A stretch of DNA of 47,115 nt from JAWLCG01 sp041687295. Its GTDB lineage: Bacteria > Planctomycetota > Phycisphaerae > SM23-33 > FEN-1343. Within the stretch, counting starts at the first letter, position 1. Each line of letters starts with the position of its first letter. This document shows, in pieces, positions 24,336 through 32,502 of the stretch. The DNA is taken from contig JAWLCG010000002.1 in the NCBI GenBank assembly GCA_041687295.1, positions 1-47,115 of the forward strand. The letters are read 5' to 3'. The notes below the pieces were generated by a model. That model worked only from the letters and a program-made list of their open reading frames with translations, did not search any database and was not told the origin of the DNA. The position numbers and the translations under genes are program-made.

Positions 24336-26254
24336 CGTCGGACCGCCCCAACGTGCTGTTCATCGCCCTGGACGACCTGAACGACTGGATCGGCTGCGCG
24401 GGCACCAACCCCGACGTGCGGACGGCCCACATGGACCGGCTGGCCGAGCAGGGCATGCACTTCGCCAACGCCTGTTGCGCCTCGCCGGTGTGCAACCCCT
24501 CTCGCACGGCCATCCTGACGGGGCTGGGGCCCTCGACGACCGGCTGCTACCTCCTGAACGACCACCTGGAGGACTCGCCCGCGCGGGGCCGGACGCTGCC
24601 GCTGCCGCTCTACTTCCGCCGCCACGGCTACCGCACGATGGCGGTCGGCAAGATCGACCACGGCAACCTCGTGGAGCGGGCCGCCCGGGCCACCTGGAAC
24701 GAGGAACTCTGGGACGAGACCGGCAGCTGGTTCGGCGGCCAGCAGTTCGACCTGCACTCGCCCCACACGCAATGTCCCACCGACGTCGGCGGGCTCTACA
24801 ACTTCGCCTTCCACTGGGGCCCGCTCGACGACGAGCAGGCCGAGACGCTCTCGGATACGCACGTCGCGCGCTGGGCGGCCGAGCAGCTCTCCCGCGAGCA
24901 GGATCAGCCCTTCTTCCTGGCGGCAGGCTTCTTCCGGCCGCACCTGCCGCTGATCGCGCCGCGACGGTTCTTCGAGATGTACGACCCGGATTCGCTGCAC
25001 ATGCCGCCGACCGGCCCGGAGGACTTCGGCGCGATGCCCGCGATGGCCCGCCAGATCGCCCTGGCCGGCTACCAGGACATGGAGCGCGGCAAGCACTTCC
25101 AGATCACCCAGCACGGACAGTGGCGCGAGATCGTCCGCGCCTACCTCGCCTGCATCAGCTACGCCGACGACTGCGTCGGGCAGGTGCTCCGCGCCCTCGA
25201 GCGGGGGCCGCATGCCGACAACACCATCGTCGTGCTGTGGTCGGACAACGGCTGGAGCCTGGGGCACCACTTCCATTGGCAGAAGTGGTCGCTGTGGGAC
25301 TCGGGCTCGCGCGTGCCGCTGATCATCAAGGCCCCCGGCGTAACGACCGGGCGCGGCCCGTGCGACCAGGCCGTGGGCCTGATCGACCTCTACCCCACAC
25401 TCGTGGACCTCTGCGGCCTGCCGGAGGTGGACGCACTGGAGGGCCAGAGCCTGCGCGGGCTGCTGGACGGAAGCCAGCCTCAGCGCGAGCGGCCTGCGCT
25501 GAGTTCGTTCGGCCCCAACAATCATTCGCTGCGGACGAGCCGCTGGCGGTACACCCGCTACGCCGACGGCAGCGAGGAGCTCTACGACGGCCTGAACGAC
25601 CCGCACGAGCACGAGAACCTCGCCGGCGAGCCGGAGCATCGGCCGGTGATCGATGCGCTGGCCCGGTGGCTGCCGGCCGAGAATGCACCAGCCCTGACCA
25701 GCTCGCCGCCGGCGGGCGAACCCCTCGACCTCGAGCCGGGCGATGAGGTCTGGTTCCGCGGCGTCCAACCGGGCATTGCGGATGCACGGATTGCGGTCCG
25801 GGCTCGCGTCAAGGCCGAGGGGTCCGACGGCGTCATCGTGCACCACGGCGGGTGGTTCGCGGGTTACGCGCTCTACCTCAAGGACGGTCGGCTGAGCATG
25901 GCCGTTGCCGACGTCCGCCGGCCGCTGCGGTGGAACGACCTCGAGCTGCAGAGAACCGTCGTCCGGGCGGACCAGCCGCTGGGCACAGACTGGGCCGAGG
26001 TCGAGGGCCTGCTGGATGTCGACGGCACGATCACCCTCCGCGTGGACGGCGCGGTCGTGGCGACAGGCCGAGCGGCCGGGCCGCTGTCGATCCACCCGGC
26101 CGGTCTGCTGGAGGCGGGGCGCTATCAGAAGCAGAAGTACCCGCCCATGGGCGACTACGCCCCCAGCGAGGCTTTCCCCGGCCAGCTTCGCGACCTCCGG
26201 GTCGAGTTCGGCCCGACGGCGCCTCCACCCAGCGATGCGACCACCGGGGCATAG
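24332..26254 (+). CDS. Sulfatase with C-terminal LamG-like domain
   Basis: 640 residues from ATG 24332, coupled to the AraC gene by ATGA, with AGGAG 9 bases upstream. LFIALDDLNDW carries the Asp-Asp metal site. CNPSR (Cys54) is the formylglycine motif, in CNPSRTAILTGLGPSTTGCY, a form seen in iduronate-2-sulfatase-like and related enzymes. WSDNGWSLGHHFHWQKW (Asp305) completes the site. Residues from about 470 to the end (VWFRGVQPGIADARIAVRAR, GTITLRVDGAVVATG) form an added beta-sandwich similar to laminin-G/concanavalin folds, which may bind the sulfated chain. There is no signal peptide. The position beside the regulator and GRE suggests it opens the sulfated part of the same substrate. Confidence 0.9.
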   Translation: MTSDRPNVLFIALDDLNDWIGCAGTNPDVRTAHMDRLAEQGMHFANACCASPVCNPSRTAILTGLGPSTTGCYLLNDHLEDSPARGRTLPLPLYFRRHGYRTMAVGKIDHGNLVERAARATWNEELWDETGSWFGGQQFDLHSPHTQCPTDVGGLYNFAFHWGPLDDEQAETLSDTHVARWAAEQLSREQDQPFFLAAGFFRPHLPLIAPRRFFEMYDPDSLHMPPTGPEDFGAMPAMARQIALAGYQDMERGKHFQITQHGQWREIVRAYLACISYADDCVGQVLRALERGPHADNTIVVLWSDNGWSLGHHFHWQKWSLWDSGSRVPLIIKAPGVTTGRGPCDQAVGLIDLYPTLVDLCGLPEVDALEGQSLRGLLDGSQPQRERPALSSFGPNNHSLRTSRWRYTRYADGSEELYDGLNDPHEHENLAGEPEHRPVIDALARWLPAENAPALTSSPPAGEPLDLEPGDEVWFRGVQPGIADARIAVRARVKAEGSDGVIVHHGGWFAGYALYLKDGRLSMAVADVRRPLRWNDLELQRTVVRADQPLGTDWAEVEGLLDVDGTITLRVDGAVVATGRAAGPLSIHPAGLLEAGRYQKQKYPPMGDYAPSEAFPGQLRDLRVEFGPTAPPPSDATTGA

Positions 26255-26346
26255 GAGAGGACCTGGTCTGATGAGAAAGCGCCTGTAGCGTCGGTCTGGA
26301 TTCAGGAGGCAGAGGCGACTGTCCACGCACGAACAGGGACGGGAGA

Positions 26347-26853
26347 ATGAAGATGCCACCGACACAGCCGAACATCCTGGTCAACAACGCCGGCGTGGTG
26401 CGCCTGCCGGAGGATCACCCCGACCCGACTCCGGAGGCGGCGTGGGACCTGATCATGGACACCAACCCCAAAGGCCTGTTCTTCCTTTCCGAGGCGGCCG
26501 GCGAGATCATGAAGGCCCAGGGGAGCGGGGCGATCGTGAACCTCGCCTCCGACGCCGGCCTGCGCGGGGCGCCAAACGCCTACGGCATCAGCAAGTGGGG
26601 GGTAATCGGTTACACGAAGGGACAGGCGAGACAGCTGGCGCCCCACGGTGTCCGCGTCAACGCCGTGGCCCCCGGGCCTGTCGCCACGGGCATGATGAAG
26701 TGCGTCGACGGCGAGCCGCGAGAGGCGCCGAACCTGCCGCTCGGGCGGTTCAGCCTGCCGGAGGAGGTGGCCGACGCGGTGCTGTTCCTGGCCTGCGACG
26801 AGTCGCGCGCCGTCGTCGGCCACACCGTCGTGGTCAACACGGGCAACTCGTAG
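26347..26853 (+). pseudogene. SDR-family oxidoreductase lacking its N-terminal nucleotide-binding part
   Basis: 168 residues; ATG 26347 or, better spaced from GGGAG, ATG 26353. The frame starts directly with PNILVNNAGVVRLPEDHP, the NNAG strand that normally lies near residue 85-95. The catalytic Ser (NLASDAG), Tyr and Lys (YGISK) and the GRFSLPEEVADAVLFLA end are intact. About 80 residues with the TGxxxGIG cofactor loop are missing. SDR enzymes are about 250 residues, so this copy cannot bind NAD(P) normally. A ribosome site in front of it means a short product may still be made. It lies 92 bp after the sulfatase; no N-terminal fragment is visible upstream. A sugar dehydrogenase was probably present here once. 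Confidence 0.66.
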
Positions 26854-26969
26854 TCCCGCGCCCGTTGGCCGTATGGCGTGTATCATTGCCCATGGGGGTA
26901 CCCGAGCCGATGGGAGCAGACCGTCTGGGGCAGGAGCATGGTGCCCATGACGAAGGAAGGGCGGCAACG

Positions 26970-29666
26970 ATGGCAGAAGAAGGTGTGACGACGTACATGC
27001 CTATTCAGGGCTGCGCCTGGCAGCTTCAGTTGATCGACGGCGCGGCTGGCAGGCAACTCGTCTGCGCGACCTTTCAGGGCCCGGTCCACGGGGTGGACCT
27101 GCAATCCGGGCGGACGCGGTGGAGCGTGCCGGGGGAGGATTTCCCCTTCGCGCTGGCCTCGGCCAATGCGGCGGATGGCCCTCTCGTCCTGCTGGCCACA
27201 GCCGCGGGGGATCTGAAGGCGATCAACCCGTCCGGCGAGGTGCAGTGGACGTTCCAGTCGCCCTATCCCATGTACGCGGCCGCTGCGATGCGGGTGCGGC
27301 CGGGGCAGGAGCTGATCGCCTGCGGCGGCATCGAGAATCGGCTGCACGTGCTGGACTGCGCCGGACGCACTGTGTACACCCGGCCGATGGAACGCTTCGT
27401 GCACCGCCTGCTGGCCGGCGACTTCGACGGCGATGGGCTGGATGAACTGCTGGTGATGGACGGCCGCGGCGGGGCGGTCATGCTCAAGCTGGAGGGCGAG
27501 CAGTTCCGCGTATTGTGGGAGCATCCGCTGCAGTTGCCCAGCGAGTACGCCAACTGGGAGAACTGGTCCGCCGAGTTTCAGCCGATGGACCTGCACGCGG
27601 CCGACATCGACGGCGACGGCCGGGACGAGATCATCGCCGGCGACTCCTTCCACAACCACCAGACCGTGGCCGTCTTCTCCGGTGACGGCACGCTGCGCTG
27701 GGCGACGAAGCCGCTGAGCTGGTACGCGAACGAGCGCACCGGGTTCGAGTACTTCAGCACCGCCCTGGTCACGACGGTCCCGTCCGCCGCGGGCGATGGC
27801 ACGCGGGAGATCGCGACCGTGGCCGGCGGACTGGTGCGGGTGTTCTCGCACGAGGGCAAACTGCTCTTGGAGGTCGAGTCGGAACTGGGGTTCGCCGACG
27901 TCGTCGCCGACGGCCGAACGCTGTACCTTGGCTCCACGCCCAACGGGGACGAGACGGTTTACCGCGTGGAGCTGGTGCCGGGGTGGGAGCAGCAGGTGGC
28001 CGCGCTCCAGCCGCAAGGGTTGGCTGGGCGGATTCGCCAGACGCTGGCGCAGATGCGCGAGCAGACGCTGCGGCATCCAGGCTCCGCCCGGGTCGATCAG
28101 CCGTACATGATCAAGCAGTTCGGTCTGCCGAAAGACGACATCAGTGCGGAGGCCTACCGCACCATGGTCGAAGGGCTCGAGGACCAGGTGCCCGAGCGGG
28201 TATTTCAGAATGTCGTCTCCATGGGCGTGCTGGAAAACGACCCCGTCCTCAAGCAGGATGGTACTCCCTTCAACCGGAACCGCTTCAACATCGACAGCCC
28301 CAGGGGGACTTACTCACCGGACGAGATCGTCGAACGGGTTCGGTGGATTGAGGCGGAGGGCATCCCGACCGTCTTCGGCATCGGGCACAACTGCAGCCCC
28401 AAGGTGACGCTGCAGACGGCCGAGCGCATGCTGCAGGCCGGGCCGAAGTACCTGGTGGGCTTCCTTACGGCGGAGGATGTCTCCGACGAGTTGATTGGCG
28501 ACTACGTCGAGCAGTTTATCGGGCCGCTGTGCGACCTGTGCATCCAGTACGGCCACAAGCACGTGGCGATCAAGAACAAGGTGCTCTGGTGGCTGGACGG
28601 CCCGGCCAACCGGAGGGTCTACGACAACCTGTTCGCGGGTTCGCGAGGGCAGGTGATAGTTGCGACCACCGAGCCGTCCAACGCGCGGTGGTCCGAGACC
28701 AACCTCATGGGCCGGCTGGGTCTGTACTACGCGGGCCTCGTCGGCAGAATGTCCGTTGGCGTGATCCGGGACATGTTCGCACCGAACCGCTTCCACGAGT
28801 GCGAGTACCCCCGCAGCGGCCATCCGTTCCTGCGGATGCTGGTGGCCCACGCGGTGACGGGGTGTTCGATCTACCGCTTCGGCATCTCTGACCAACTCAC
28901 CGGCGGGCCCGACCGGGGCCGCTACAACCGCCTGGGCCGGGAGAGCACGGAGTTGTTCCTGCACCTGCTGGGCAAAGGGATCCTCTTCCCGCCGCGCCCG
29001 GAGCAGATGGCCAACATCTGCCCCGTGGGACTGGTCATGCACCCGCCCTCGGAGAAGTGGCTGCGGAATGCGCACAACAACCACCGCCCCTGGGAGGCGA
29101 CCGAGGACGAGGAGACCCTCAACGCCGTCTACCCGCGCCTGCACTGCGGCTGGGGCCACGCGCCGCTGCCGGAGCACGCCTTCGCCCGGGTAGCCTTCCA
29201 CAAGAAACGCGTCTTCGACGGCATGGTGCCGGCGACGCCGTACGGGCACATCCTGATGCTGCCGTGCCACTTCGACCGCAGTGGGGTTGATGTTGTCACC
29301 CAGTGGTGGCACACGGACGGGACCTGCCTCTGGCAGGAGGGTGGGCCCAGGCTGATCGGCCCGGCCGCGGGAGAGGCCCTGCAGGAGTCGCTGGAGAAGG
29401 CGGCAAACGCTCTGCCCCTGCAGTCGGTGGGCGAGGACGTCTTCTACCAGGTGCTCCGGCTCGGTGACGGGGCCTACCGGCTGGTGGCCGTCGACCCCGG
29501 CTGGCTGGACCCGGCCGAGCGGAAGGCGGCGTTTACGGTCAACCTGCCGGGCCTGTGGCAGGCTCGGGACGTCCTGACAAATGAAGCGGTGCCCGTGCAT
29601 GAGCGAAGGGTGGAATTGGCAGTGCCAGCGGGTGCGTTCCGAGTGGTCGACCTGAGCATGGCGTAG
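26970..29666 (+). CDS. Beta-propeller plus glycosidase-like protein, possibly lambda-carrageenase (GH150) type
   Basis: 898 residues from ATG 26970, with AAGGAAGG 9 bases upstream; no signal peptide in this or slightly longer versions. Residues about 1-345 form a PQQ/FG-GAP-type propeller with calcium-loop repeats (DFDGDGLDELL, DIDGDGRDEII) and Trp-containing blades (RTRWSVPGE, GEVQWTFQ). The C-terminal two-thirds has barrel-like segments: VRWIEAEGIPTVFGIGHNCS, KYLVGFLTAEDVSDE, HKHVAIKNKVLWWLDGP, and a small beta-sandwich end. An N-terminal propeller joined to a C-terminal catalytic domain in a chain of about 900-940 residues is the layout known for lambda-carrageenase, and the neighbouring sulfatase agrees with a sulfated galactan. 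The exact family is a proposal only; an unrelated FG-GAP hydrolase is possible. Confidence 0.5.
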   Translation: MAEEGVTTYMPIQGCAWQLQLIDGAAGRQLVCATFQGPVHGVDLQSGRTRWSVPGEDFPFALASANAADGPLVLLATAAGDLKAINPSGEVQWTFQSPYPMYAAAAMRVRPGQELIACGGIENRLHVLDCAGRTVYTRPMERFVHRLLAGDFDGDGLDELLVMDGRGGAVMLKLEGEQFRVLWEHPLQLPSEYANWENWSAEFQPMDLHAADIDGDGRDEIIAGDSFHNHQTVAVFSGDGTLRWATKPLSWYANERTGFEYFSTALVTTVPSAAGDGTREIATVAGGLVRVFSHEGKLLLEVESELGFADVVADGRTLYLGSTPNGDETVYRVELVPGWEQQVAALQPQGLAGRIRQTLAQMREQTLRHPGSARVDQPYMIKQFGLPKDDISAEAYRTMVEGLEDQVPERVFQNVVSMGVLENDPVLKQDGTPFNRNRFNIDSPRGTYSPDEIVERVRWIEAEGIPTVFGIGHNCSPKVTLQTAERMLQAGPKYLVGFLTAEDVSDELIGDYVEQFIGPLCDLCIQYGHKHVAIKNKVLWWLDGPANRRVYDNLFAGSRGQVIVATTEPSNARWSETNLMGRLGLYYAGLVGRMSVGVIRDMFAPNRFHECEYPRSGHPFLRMLVAHAVTGCSIYRFGISDQLTGGPDRGRYNRLGRESTELFLHLLGKGILFPPRPEQMANICPVGLVMHPPSEKWLRNAHNNHRPWEATEDEETLNAVYPRLHCGWGHAPLPEHAFARVAFHKKRVFDGMVPATPYGHILMLPCHFDRSGVDVVTQWWHTDGTCLWQEGGPRLIGPAAGEALQESLEKAANALPLQSVGEDVFYQVLRLGDGAYRLVAVDPGWLDPAERKAAFTVNLPGLWQARDVLTNEAVPVHERRVELAVPAGAFRVVDLSMA

Positions 29667-29964
29667 AGGTGTCCGAACCACGCCCGCTCGGCCGAGCTGG
29701 AGTTGAGCGTGCCGTTCACCTCGCCGTTCGAGCACTGGTTCAGCGTGACGGCCCAGGCGGAGTCGGCCTTCCAGTCGATGCCGGCCATCGCGCATGCGTC
29801 GGCGTTCTGTGTACGGGCCTGAGCGGGGCCGCCGACAGACGGAGTGCGGCCCTACGTTCTACGGCACCGTGCCACCTAGCCTGATCGCCATCGTCGTGGT
29901 ACGCTTGATGACGATGACAGGCCCGAACGTCCTGCTGGCCCACATGGGAGGGAACTGCCTGGTA
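29667..29964. other. Intergenic stretch with possible coding remnant
   Basis: From about 29690 to the TGA near 29821 the plus strand reads an unbroken but unrecognised frame (VPFTSPFEHWFSVTAQAESA), which may be a gene relic. No start or ribosome site is evident. A short palindrome GGCACCGTGCC lies near 29864-29876. The remainder shows nothing recognisable until the promoter module begins. Confidence 0.3.
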
Positions 29965-30114
29965 CAGCAGCGGCGCTTGGTGCCGGTCGAGGGGCAATTG
30001 CAGACCGAACCGCTGCAGGTATAATAGGAACCGAGCCTGGCGGTTATGCGATGCCCGTTCTGGTGAGGATCGGCGGGGTGTGCTATCCTGGATTGTGGAG
30101 TCGGCCAAGGTGTA
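29965..30114 (+). promoter_or_regulatory. Promoter and structured leader, copy A (shared with 46246-46379)
   Basis: TTGCAG (29998-30003), a 16-base spacer and TATAAT (30020-30025) make a strong sigma70-type promoter. Just downstream AACCG-N7-CGGTT (30029-30045) can form a hairpin or operator at the transcript start. A second conserved block (30083-30114, containing TCCTGGATTGTGGAGTCGG) follows. The leader to the GTG at 30171 is about 140 nucleotides. Aligned by eye with copy B, 61 of 81 bases match without gaps in the first block and 28 of 32 in the second. Confidence 0.65.
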
Positions 30115-30170
30115 GCGCGAACTCCTGACTCCGTTGCGCAGAACCCTCATGGCAGCCTGGGAGCAGACCT

Positions 30171-31487
30171 GTGAGAGAACACTTCGACGTGGTCGTTTGC
30201 GGATCGGGACCCGCTGGATTCTCGGCCGCATACTACGCCGCCCGCAACGGCGCGGACACCTTGCTGGTGGAGAAGAATGGATCGCTGGGCGGGATGCTCA
30301 CTACCGGCCACATGGGCGTCTTCTGCGGGTACGCCTCGTGCGGCCTGTACAAGGAGATCTGCGAAACAATCGGGCAGCGACTGGCGCCGGGACTGCTCGG
30401 GCAGGTCGCGTACGACATCGAGGAGATGCGGCAGTTCCTCTTTGCCAAGGTGGAGGAGTCGGGCATGGCGCTTCTGCTGACCGCCTTTGCCACCGGCGTC
30501 GAGAAACGTGACGGCTCCATTGATCGCCTCCAGGTTCACGCGAAGGAGGGAATGCTCAAGCTCTCGGCCGACGTGTACATCGACGCGACCGGCGACGGCG
30601 ACGTGGCGGCGTTTGCCGGCGAGGAGTACTCGCTGGGGCGCGAGGGCGACGGCAAGTTCCAGCCGATGTCGCTGATGTTCTCGGTGGCAGGCGTGGACAC
30701 CGATCGGTTCGGGAACCCGAAGGACCCCCAGAAGCGGGCAGCGCTATCGGCGAAGCTGCAGGAGTACGTTCATCACGGGGACGTGCCGTACCCCGCCGGC
30801 CACGTCATCCTCATCCAGGGCTGCGGCAAGGGCAACATCAAGGTCAACTGCACCAACGTGATCGACCTGGACGGCACGAAGTCCGAAGACCTCACCTCGG
30901 CAGAGATGCAGTGCCGCAAGCAACTCGCCGGGCTGGTCAGGTTCCTGCGGAATGAGGCCGAGGGCTTCGAAAACTGCTACGTGGCCGGATCGGGTGACAT
31001 GATCGGCGTGCGGTCCAGTCGGCATATCAAGGGCCGTTACGTCCTCAACGAGAAGGACATCAGCGAGGGCCGGGTCTTCGACGACTGGGCGGTGTCGCAG
31101 GCCAAGTACGTCTGGGGCACGCACAACCTGTACGGCCCGATCGGAGGGGACAGCCAGGAGAAGTCCAGGCAGAGCCCATTCGGCCGGCTTCCCCACGACA
31201 AGCTCTACACGATCCCATTCCGCTCGCTTCGGCCGGCCAAGACCGACAATCTGCTGCTGGCCGGGCGATGCATCTCGGGGACCTTCCTGGCCCACTCCAA
31301 CTACCGGGTCATGCCGATCTGCATGGCCATGGGCCAGGGGGCGGGGACCGCGGCGGCCATGGCGGTGAAGACAGGCTGCAGACTGGACGACCTGGACATC
31401 CGCGAGGTGCAGGAGACGCTGGTTCAGCAGGGGGTGGAGCCTCCTCACGCAGAATCGGCCGGTTCTCGGGCGAGTGAAGGCATTTGA
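30171..31487 (+). CDS. FAD-dependent oxidoreductase (FAD_oxidored type)
   Basis: 438 residues from GTG 30171 (GGGAG 7 bases upstream); no signal peptide. The N-terminus FDVVVCGSGPAGFSAAYYAA has the Rossmann GxGxxG (residues 11-16) with the acidic partner in LLVEKNGSLGGMLTTGHMG. DVYIDATGDGDVAAFAGEEY and the late DNLLLAGRCISGTFLAHSNYR plus GQGAGTAAAMAV close the FAD site. This class is common in PVC bacteria near glycan genes, where members are thought to oxidise sugars or related alcohols; the substrate here is unknown. It stands alone behind the promoter-leader module and converges on the AraC gene with 64 bp between them, in which no clear terminator hairpin was seen. Confidence 0.9.
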   Translation: MREHFDVVVCGSGPAGFSAAYYAARNGADTLLVEKNGSLGGMLTTGHMGVFCGYASCGLYKEICETIGQRLAPGLLGQVAYDIEEMRQFLFAKVEESGMALLLTAFATGVEKRDGSIDRLQVHAKEGMLKLSADVYIDATGDGDVAAFAGEEYSLGREGDGKFQPMSLMFSVAGVDTDRFGNPKDPQKRAALSAKLQEYVHHGDVPYPAGHVILIQGCGKGNIKVNCTNVIDLDGTKSEDLTSAEMQCRKQLAGLVRFLRNEAEGFENCYVAGSGDMIGVRSSRHIKGRYVLNEKDISEGRVFDDWAVSQAKYVWGTHNLYGPIGGDSQEKSRQSPFGRLPHDKLYTIPFRSLRPAKTDNLLLAGRCISGTFLAHSNYRVMPICMAMGQGAGTAAAMAVKTGCRLDDLDIREVQETLVQQGVEPPHAESAGSRASEGI

Positions 31488-31551
31488 GCCGCGGCGGTAG
31501 GCAGGGAGCCACGCCTCTGACCGGTGGCGAGGGCCCCAGTGGCCAGCCCCG

Positions 31552-32403
31552 TCAGCGGTCCACCGGCAACCGGCGGAACTGCTGGGGCGACAGGCCCATC
31601 TGCTGGCGGAACTGCTGCGAGAAGACGAAGGGGTCGCAGTAGCCCAGCTGTTCGGCGACCGTGCGGACCCTGAGCCCCTCGCCCAGCATCGTGCAGGCTG
31701 CCTGGATACGCTGCCGGATGCGGTACTGACCGGGCGAGATATTCAGCTCGGCCCGGAAGTACTTGCGGAAAAACTCGTAGGTCACGCCCAGTTCCTCCGC
31801 CACCTGGGGCAGGCTCAGCTTGCGGTCGAGGTCCGCCGATAGCAGTTGGCAGGCCCGCCGGAGCAGCTCGTTCGGGACCTGGGTCTGCCGGGCGCGGCTC
31901 AGCCGGACCAGGCGATCCATCCATGCCAGGGCCTGTGGCAGTGGCCAGTCCTCCCATGCAGGCCCCGGTTCCTCCATGCGTCGCAGAAGGTGCTCGAATG
32001 CCTCGACCAAGTCGCTTCGCAGCCCCGGTCGTCCCACGGGCGCATCAAGGGTCATGCCCAAGCCTGCACACTGACGAGCGGTGTCCGGGTCCAGGATCAG
32101 CACCGCTTCGAGGAAGTCGCCCGAGGCGTCGGGGTAGGGGCCGTGCGTCTGGTCAGGGGTGAAGACGAAGAAGTCGCCCGGCTCCAGGGGGTGCGTTCGG
32201 CCCGAGGCATCCAGGTGGCGGATGCGCCCCGAGAGCACGTAGTGCATGCTGAAGCGATGACCGCCCGACTGCCGGGCCGGGCTTCGCGGTCGCTCCCGCA
32301 GGGCGAAGCCGGCGGCGATCACGCCCCAATTCATGGGGCGCGGCAGCAGCCGATGGGCCCAGCGGTGGCCGAACAGCCTTTTGGGTACGGTGTAGTCGTC
32401 CAT
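31552..32403 (-). CDS. AraC-family transcriptional regulator
   Basis: 283 residues from ATG 32403 (GGGAAG upstream). An N-terminal cupin sensor (FSMHYVLSGRIRHLDASG, PLEPGDFFVFTPDQTHGPYP) is followed by the AraC DNA-binding half: KLSLPQVAEELGVTYEFFRK and VRTVAEQLGYCDPFVFSQQF, ending MGLSPQQFRRLP. It is divergent from the URO-D-family gene with 99 bp between the starts, which contain its own likely promoter and a nested inverted repeat. It probably senses a sugar released by the enzymes nearby and regulates the URO-D gene and the beta-helix protein that follows. Confidence 0.92.
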   Translation of the reverse strand: MDDYTVPKRLFGHRWAHRLLPRPMNWGVIAAGFALRERPRSPARQSGGHRFSMHYVLSGRIRHLDASGRTHPLEPGDFFVFTPDQTHGPYPDASGDFLEAVLILDPDTARQCAGLGMTLDAPVGRPGLRSDLVEAFEHLLRRMEEPGPAWEDWPLPQALAWMDRLVRLSRARQTQVPNELLRRACQLLSADLDRKLSLPQVAEELGVTYEFFRKYFRAELNISPGQYRIRQRIQAACTMLGEGLRVRTVAEQLGYCDPFVFSQQFRQQMGLSPQQFRRLPVDR

Positions 32404-32415
32404 GGGTTCTTCCCA

Positions 32416-32467
32416 GATTCCCCATGTATAGCCAACGGGCCTATGGCCGGCAAGGCCTTCGCCCGTT
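32416..32467. promoter_or_regulatory. Nested inverted repeat and AraC promoter
   Basis: AACGGGC (32434-32440) and GCCCGTT (32461-32467) are perfect arms around an inner GGCC-GGCAA-GGCC stem, 34 bases in all. On the minus strand TTGCCG, 17 bases and TATACA form the AraC gene's likely promoter, and the repeat covers the -35 and spacer. The site suits an autoregulatory operator; as RNA on the plus strand it would also fold as a hairpin near the start of the URO-D transcript. Confidence 0.45.
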
Positions 32468-32502
32468 AGGCTGCGCCCATCCCCCGTACCTGGAGAGACG
32501 CC

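Noticed and set aside
31488..31551. Terminator between the convergent FAD and AraC genes
   Set aside because: Only weak GC-rich self-complementarity and no T-run; not strong enough to list as a terminator.
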